From assembly GCF_002056795.1 (NCBI RefSeq), contig NZ_CP020104.1, forward strand, positions 3,235,001 through 3,299,000: a DNA stretch of 64,000 bases, read 5' to 3'. Origin of the DNA: Spirosoma aerolatum. Its GTDB lineage: Bacteria > Bacteroidota > Bacteroidia > Cytophagales > Spirosomataceae. Shown here piece after piece: positions 60,840 through 64,000 of this stretch (its first letter is position 1; each line of letters begins with the position of its first letter). A program made the position numbers and the translations under genes. Under the pieces are notes generated by a model. It was given only the letters and a program-made list of their open reading frames with translations, was not told the DNA's origin and searched no databases.

Positions 60840-63800
60840 ATGAGTGCCCATAAGAATAGTACTTTAAGCAGGAGTTTCCTTACTCCTCAATTTGTTCATC
60901 AACTCGTTGAGCAGGTCGCTCAGGCGGATCAGGAGCGTATAGCCGTAATTTTCGGGAATGAAAATCTGACGTATCAGCAGCTAAATGAACGTGCCGACGA
61001 CGTATGTCGGGCTATTGTACAGGCTGCTCCTTCGGATTCGGTTATTGGAATCAGTACGACTCGTAATCTGGATATGGTGATTGGTGTTCTGGGTATTTTG
61101 AAAGCCGGGAAAGCCTATCTGCCACTCGACCCTGCCTACCCTGATGCGCGTCTGCAACAAATTATCAGTGATGCCCAACTTCAAACCTGTCTGGCGGTGG
61201 GTGCCGACTACTCCCGATTTGCAAGTTTAGGTCTCCAGGTCATTGCGGACTACATACGTCTGGATGTATCAACAACGGTTCAGCAGGGGGGAATTGCCTA
61301 TGTACTCTATACGTCCGGTTCAACGGGTAAGCCGAAGGGTGTCTGCATGGGGCATGCAGCACTGGTGAACCTGCTCGCGTGGCAGGCCAACCACTCGCAG
61401 GCAGGGCCTGGGACGAAGACGCTGCAACTGGCCCCGCTCAGCTTCGATGTTTCTTTTCAGGAGATTTTTGCCACTTTGACAACGGGGGGTACACTCATGC
61501 TGGTCGATGAGTCGCTCCGGTTGGACCTCAATGCACTACTCCAGTTTATTGATGAACAGGCAATCAACCGATTGTTTCTGCCATTTGTGGCCCTACAATA
61601 TCTGGCTGAGGCCGCCGTCCGTACGCAGGTGTTTCCGAAGCAACTCCAGGAGGTAATGACAGCAGGCGAGCAGTTGAAAATTACCCCGCAGATCGCTCAG
61701 TTTTTTTCGGCGCTCCCGACCTGTGTTTTGTTCAACCAATATGGCCCTACCGAATGCCATGTGGTTACCCAACTGACGCTCGCCGGCGACCCTGCCACGT
61801 GGCCTGCATTGCCTGGTATTGGCTATCCGATCGACAATGTACGTCTGTTTGTTGTGGATGATAGCCTGACTATTCTGCCCACGGGTGAAGCTGGCGAATT
61901 GTGCTTTGGCGGAGACTGTGTTGCCGAAGGTTACCTGAACCAGCCTAGGCTGACCCGTGATAAGTTCATTCAGTTGGATGTGCCTGGTCAGGGATCGATA
62001 CGGGTTTATCGCACAGGGGACCTGGGGCGATTACTACCGGATGGAACCATTGATTTTCTGGGTCGTCGCGACGATCAGGTGAAAATCCGTGGGCATCGGG
62101 TCGAATTAGGTGAAGTTGAAGTAGTGGTCAATCAGATACCGGGTATCAGGCAGGCTGTGGTCGTAGCACGTGAAGCGCAGGGGGGGCAAAAGCAACTGGT
62201 TGCCTATCTGGTTTCGGCTAACGGTCAGTTGATTACGTCGCAAGTTCGGTCGCAGCTGGCACAAAAACTACCTGACTACATGATGCCCTCCGCTTTCGTG
62301 TGGCTGGATGAGTTGCCGAAAACAACGAGTGGCAAGGTCGATAAAAAGAAATTGCCAGCCCCGGAACGGAAACGGCCCGAGTTGACGGTGGCATATCGTA
62401 AACCCAGGACTGTTCTTGAGCGGACCATTGCCCAGGTTTGGGAAGAGCTGCTGGAAATTGATCAGATAGGTTCTGATGATAATTTTTTTGAACTGGGCGG
62501 CAATTCCCTACTGGCTCAAAAAACGGTAGCGCTTCTGAAAGAGCGGCAGTATACGCTACCTATCACCAAACTCTACCAATTTCCAACCGTTGCCGGTATT
62601 GCCAGCTATCTGCAACCCAAAGAAGAGTCACCATTAACGATTGGTTTGCCTAAAAATCAGCAACAAAATGCGGCTCCGTCAACGCATGATTCGGACATTG
62701 CTATCATTGGCATGGCGGGTCGCTTTCCAGGGGCGAGTACGATTGGTGAACTTTGGGAGATCCTCAAAGCGGGTAAAGAAACGACACGATTTTTTACGGA
62801 CGACGAACTGGACCCATCAATTCCGGCAAGTCTGAAAGCTGACCCTCTTTACGTAAAGGCAAGGGGCGTGATTGACGGGGCCGATCAGTTCGATGCGAAC
62901 TTCTTTGGCTTATCGCCCAAGGTTGCGCAGCTCATGGACCCTCAACAACGAATCTTTCTGGAGATTGCCTGGGAAACACTGGAACAAACGGGCTATCTCC
63001 CTCATCATTACGATGGTCGGGTTGGGGTATTTGCGGGCTGTGGGAATAATACATACTACCAGAAGAATATACAAGGGCATACAGATCTGATTGATCAGGT
63101 GGGTGCATTTCAGGTGATGACCCTGAACGAGAAAGATTATATAGCTTCCCGAACCGCTTACCAGCTCAATCTGAAAGGCCCGGCTGTGAGCGTGTATTCA
63201 GCCTGTTCAACTTCGTTGCTGGCGATTACGCAGGCTGTACAGAGCATCCGAAATGGTCAGTGCGAAGTAGCTTTGGCGGGGGGAGCTAGTATTACATCGC
63301 CGATCAATAGTGGCCATCTATATCAGGAAGGTGCTATGTTAAGCCAGGATGGGCATTGTCGATCGTTCGATGCTGATGCACAGGGCACCGTGTTTAGCGA
63401 TGGCGCAGGCGTTGTATTACTGAAAAGCCGGGAAGCGGCTCTTCGCGATGGCGATACAATTTACGCGGTCATTAAAGGGGTTGGCGTGAATAATGACGGG
63501 GGGGGTAAAGGAAGCTTTACGGCTCCCAGCTCAGAAGGGCAGGCCGGAGCGATCGCTATGGCTATAGCCGATGCCGCTATCGACCCGGCAACCATTAGTT
63601 ATGTAGAAGCGCATGGAACAGCTACGCCATTGGGTGACCCAATCGAAATCGAAGGGTTAATCCAGGCCTTTGGTGAGCAAGCTGATCGGCAGTTTTGTGC
63701 GATTGGCTCCATCAAAAGCAATATGGGGCATTTGACTCAGGCGGCTGGTGTGGCCGGGCTGATCAAAACGACACTCGCGCTGTATCATGAACAACTCCCG

Positions 63801-64000
63801 GCATCGATCAATTTTACCCGACCCAATCCCGCTATCGACTTTGCCAGTACGCCATTTTTTGTGAATACCCAATTGGTCGACTGGAGACCCGTGGGCGATT
63901 GGCCTCGTCGGGCCGGGGTGAGCTCATTCGGCGTTGGAGGCACCAATGTGCATGTCATATTGGAAGAATCTGGCGTTGAAAGGCCCCAATCTGCAGAAGG
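60840..64000 (+). CDS. Hybrid NRPS-PKS, A-PCP-KS, C-terminal end missing (window edge)
   Basis: 1053 codons open to the window end, from ATG 60840. Domains: adenylation (about 15-510) with YTSGSTGKPKGV (A3), NQYGPTE (A5), YRTGDLGRLLPDG (A7), GRRDDQVKIRGHRVELGEVE split at A8, and TTSGKVDKKKLP (A10). Peptidyl carrier with S556 in FFELGGNSLLAQ. Ketosynthase from about 617 (DIAIIGMAGRFPGAS), with C789 (SACSTSLL), H925 (EAHGTATPLGDP) and H964 (NMGHLTQAAG). No condensation domain precedes the A domain, so it looks like a loading module that starts chain assembly with an amino acid and hands it to PKS extension. Further domains lie outside the window. Confidence 0.95.
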   Translation, partial: MSAHKNSTLSRSFLTPQFVHQLVEQVAQADQERIAVIFGNENLTYQQLNERADDVCRAIVQAAPSDSVIGISTTRNLDMVIGVLGILKAGKAYLPLDPAYPDARLQQIISDAQLQTCLAVGADYSRFASLGLQVIADYIRLDVSTTVQQGGIAYVLYTSGSTGKPKGVCMGHAALVNLLAWQANHSQAGPGTKTLQLAPLSFDVSFQEIFATLTTGGTLMLVDESLRLDLNALLQFIDEQAINRLFLPFVALQYLAEAAVRTQVFPKQLQEVMTAGEQLKITPQIAQFFSALPTCVLFNQYGPTECHVVTQLTLAGDPATWPALPGIGYPIDNVRLFVVDDSLTILPTGEAGELCFGGDCVAEGYLNQPRLTRDKFIQLDVPGQGSIRVYRTGDLGRLLPDGTIDFLGRRDDQVKIRGHRVELGEVEVVVNQIPGIRQAVVVAREAQGGQKQLVAYLVSANGQLITSQVRSQLAQKLPDYMMPSAFVWLDELPKTTSGKVDKKKLPAPERKRPELTVAYRKPRTVLERTIAQVWEELLEIDQIGSDDNFFELGGNSLLAQKTVALLKERQYTLPITKLYQFPTVAGIASYLQPKEESPLTIGLPKNQQQNAAPSTHDSDIAIIGMAGRFPGASTIGELWEILKAGKETTRFFTDDELDPSIPASLKADPLYVKARGVIDGADQFDANFFGLSPKVAQLMDPQQRIFLEIAWETLEQTGYLPHHYDGRVGVFAGCGNNTYYQKNIQGHTDLIDQVGAFQVMTLNEKDYIASRTAYQLNLKGPAVSVYSACSTSLLAITQAVQSIRNGQCEVALAGGASITSPINSGHLYQEGAMLSQDGHCRSFDADAQGTVFSDGAGVVLLKSREAALRDGDTIYAVIKGVGVNNDGGGKGSFTAPSSEGQAGAIAMAIADAAIDPATISYVEAHGTATPLGDPIEIEGLIQAFGEQADRQFCAIGSIKSNMGHLTQAAGVAGLIKTTLALYHEQLPASINFTRPNPAIDFASTPFFVNTQLVDWRPVGDWPRRAGVSSFGVGGTNVHVILEESGVERPQSAE

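Overview
The window is a chromosomal segment of a Bacteroidota bacterium, most likely a Cytophagales member close to Spirosoma. The signs are mid-range G+C, Bacteroidota-type -7 elements (TAnnTTTG) in front of several genes, few Shine-Dalgarno sites, a type III glutamine synthetase, a viroplasmin-type RNase H and many Bacteroidota-typical hypothetical proteins. No rRNA, tRNA, CRISPR array, insertion sequence or prophage was recognised.

Region by region: 1-9.2 kb holds housekeeping genes (asnS, sixA, yaeR-like VOC protein, two class V aminotransferases, xerD, aroQ, a MarC-family protein, type II glutamine synthetase). 9.3-13.4 kb holds an AAA/DUF4143 ATPase between two near-identical terminators, a small membrane protein and a type III glutamine synthetase. 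13.4-22.2 kb carries carbonic anhydrase, an M28 peptidase, a MazG-like pyrophosphohydrolase, a GNAT acetyltransferase, pepT, an MBL hydrolase, a TetR regulator and a carboxylesterase. 22.3-24.9 kb carries a PepSY membrane protein, an ApbE-DUF2271 fusion and an acyl-carrier-like protein without the phosphopantetheine serine. 25.1-31.3 kb is a marR-tolC-adaptor-RND efflux operon with candidate MarR operators. 31.5-43.9 kb holds two quinoprotein-type dehydrogenases, RNase H, trmN6, a decayed MntA/HepT toxin-antitoxin pair, a polyprenol-phosphate-type glycosyltransferase, ppa, sppA, an AraC-type regulator and an acyltransferase. 44-55.6 kb is housekeeping again (bioB, lpxH, cdsA, a CPBP protease, dusB, a DMT transporter, a biotin carrier protein, a TIM-barrel isomerase, pyrH, frr). 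56.2-64 kb opens an envelope/secondary-metabolite locus: processive GT2, short TolC-like protein, Wzz/GNVR protein with a degenerate kinase domain, and a hybrid NRPS-PKS (A-PCP-KS) that runs off the window.

The most unusual structural theme is in the spaces between genes. At least a dozen intergenic inverted repeats, up to 38 bp per arm, sit directly on stop codons. Many are built from a small set of recurring words (ATTATCCATT, ATTCACTCATTC, CTCTTTCGCTCTTT), several with 8-bp periodicity. One separate two-copy family (2579-2674 and 49422-49501) looks like a small REP- or MITE-type element whose termini supply the neighbouring genes' stop codons.
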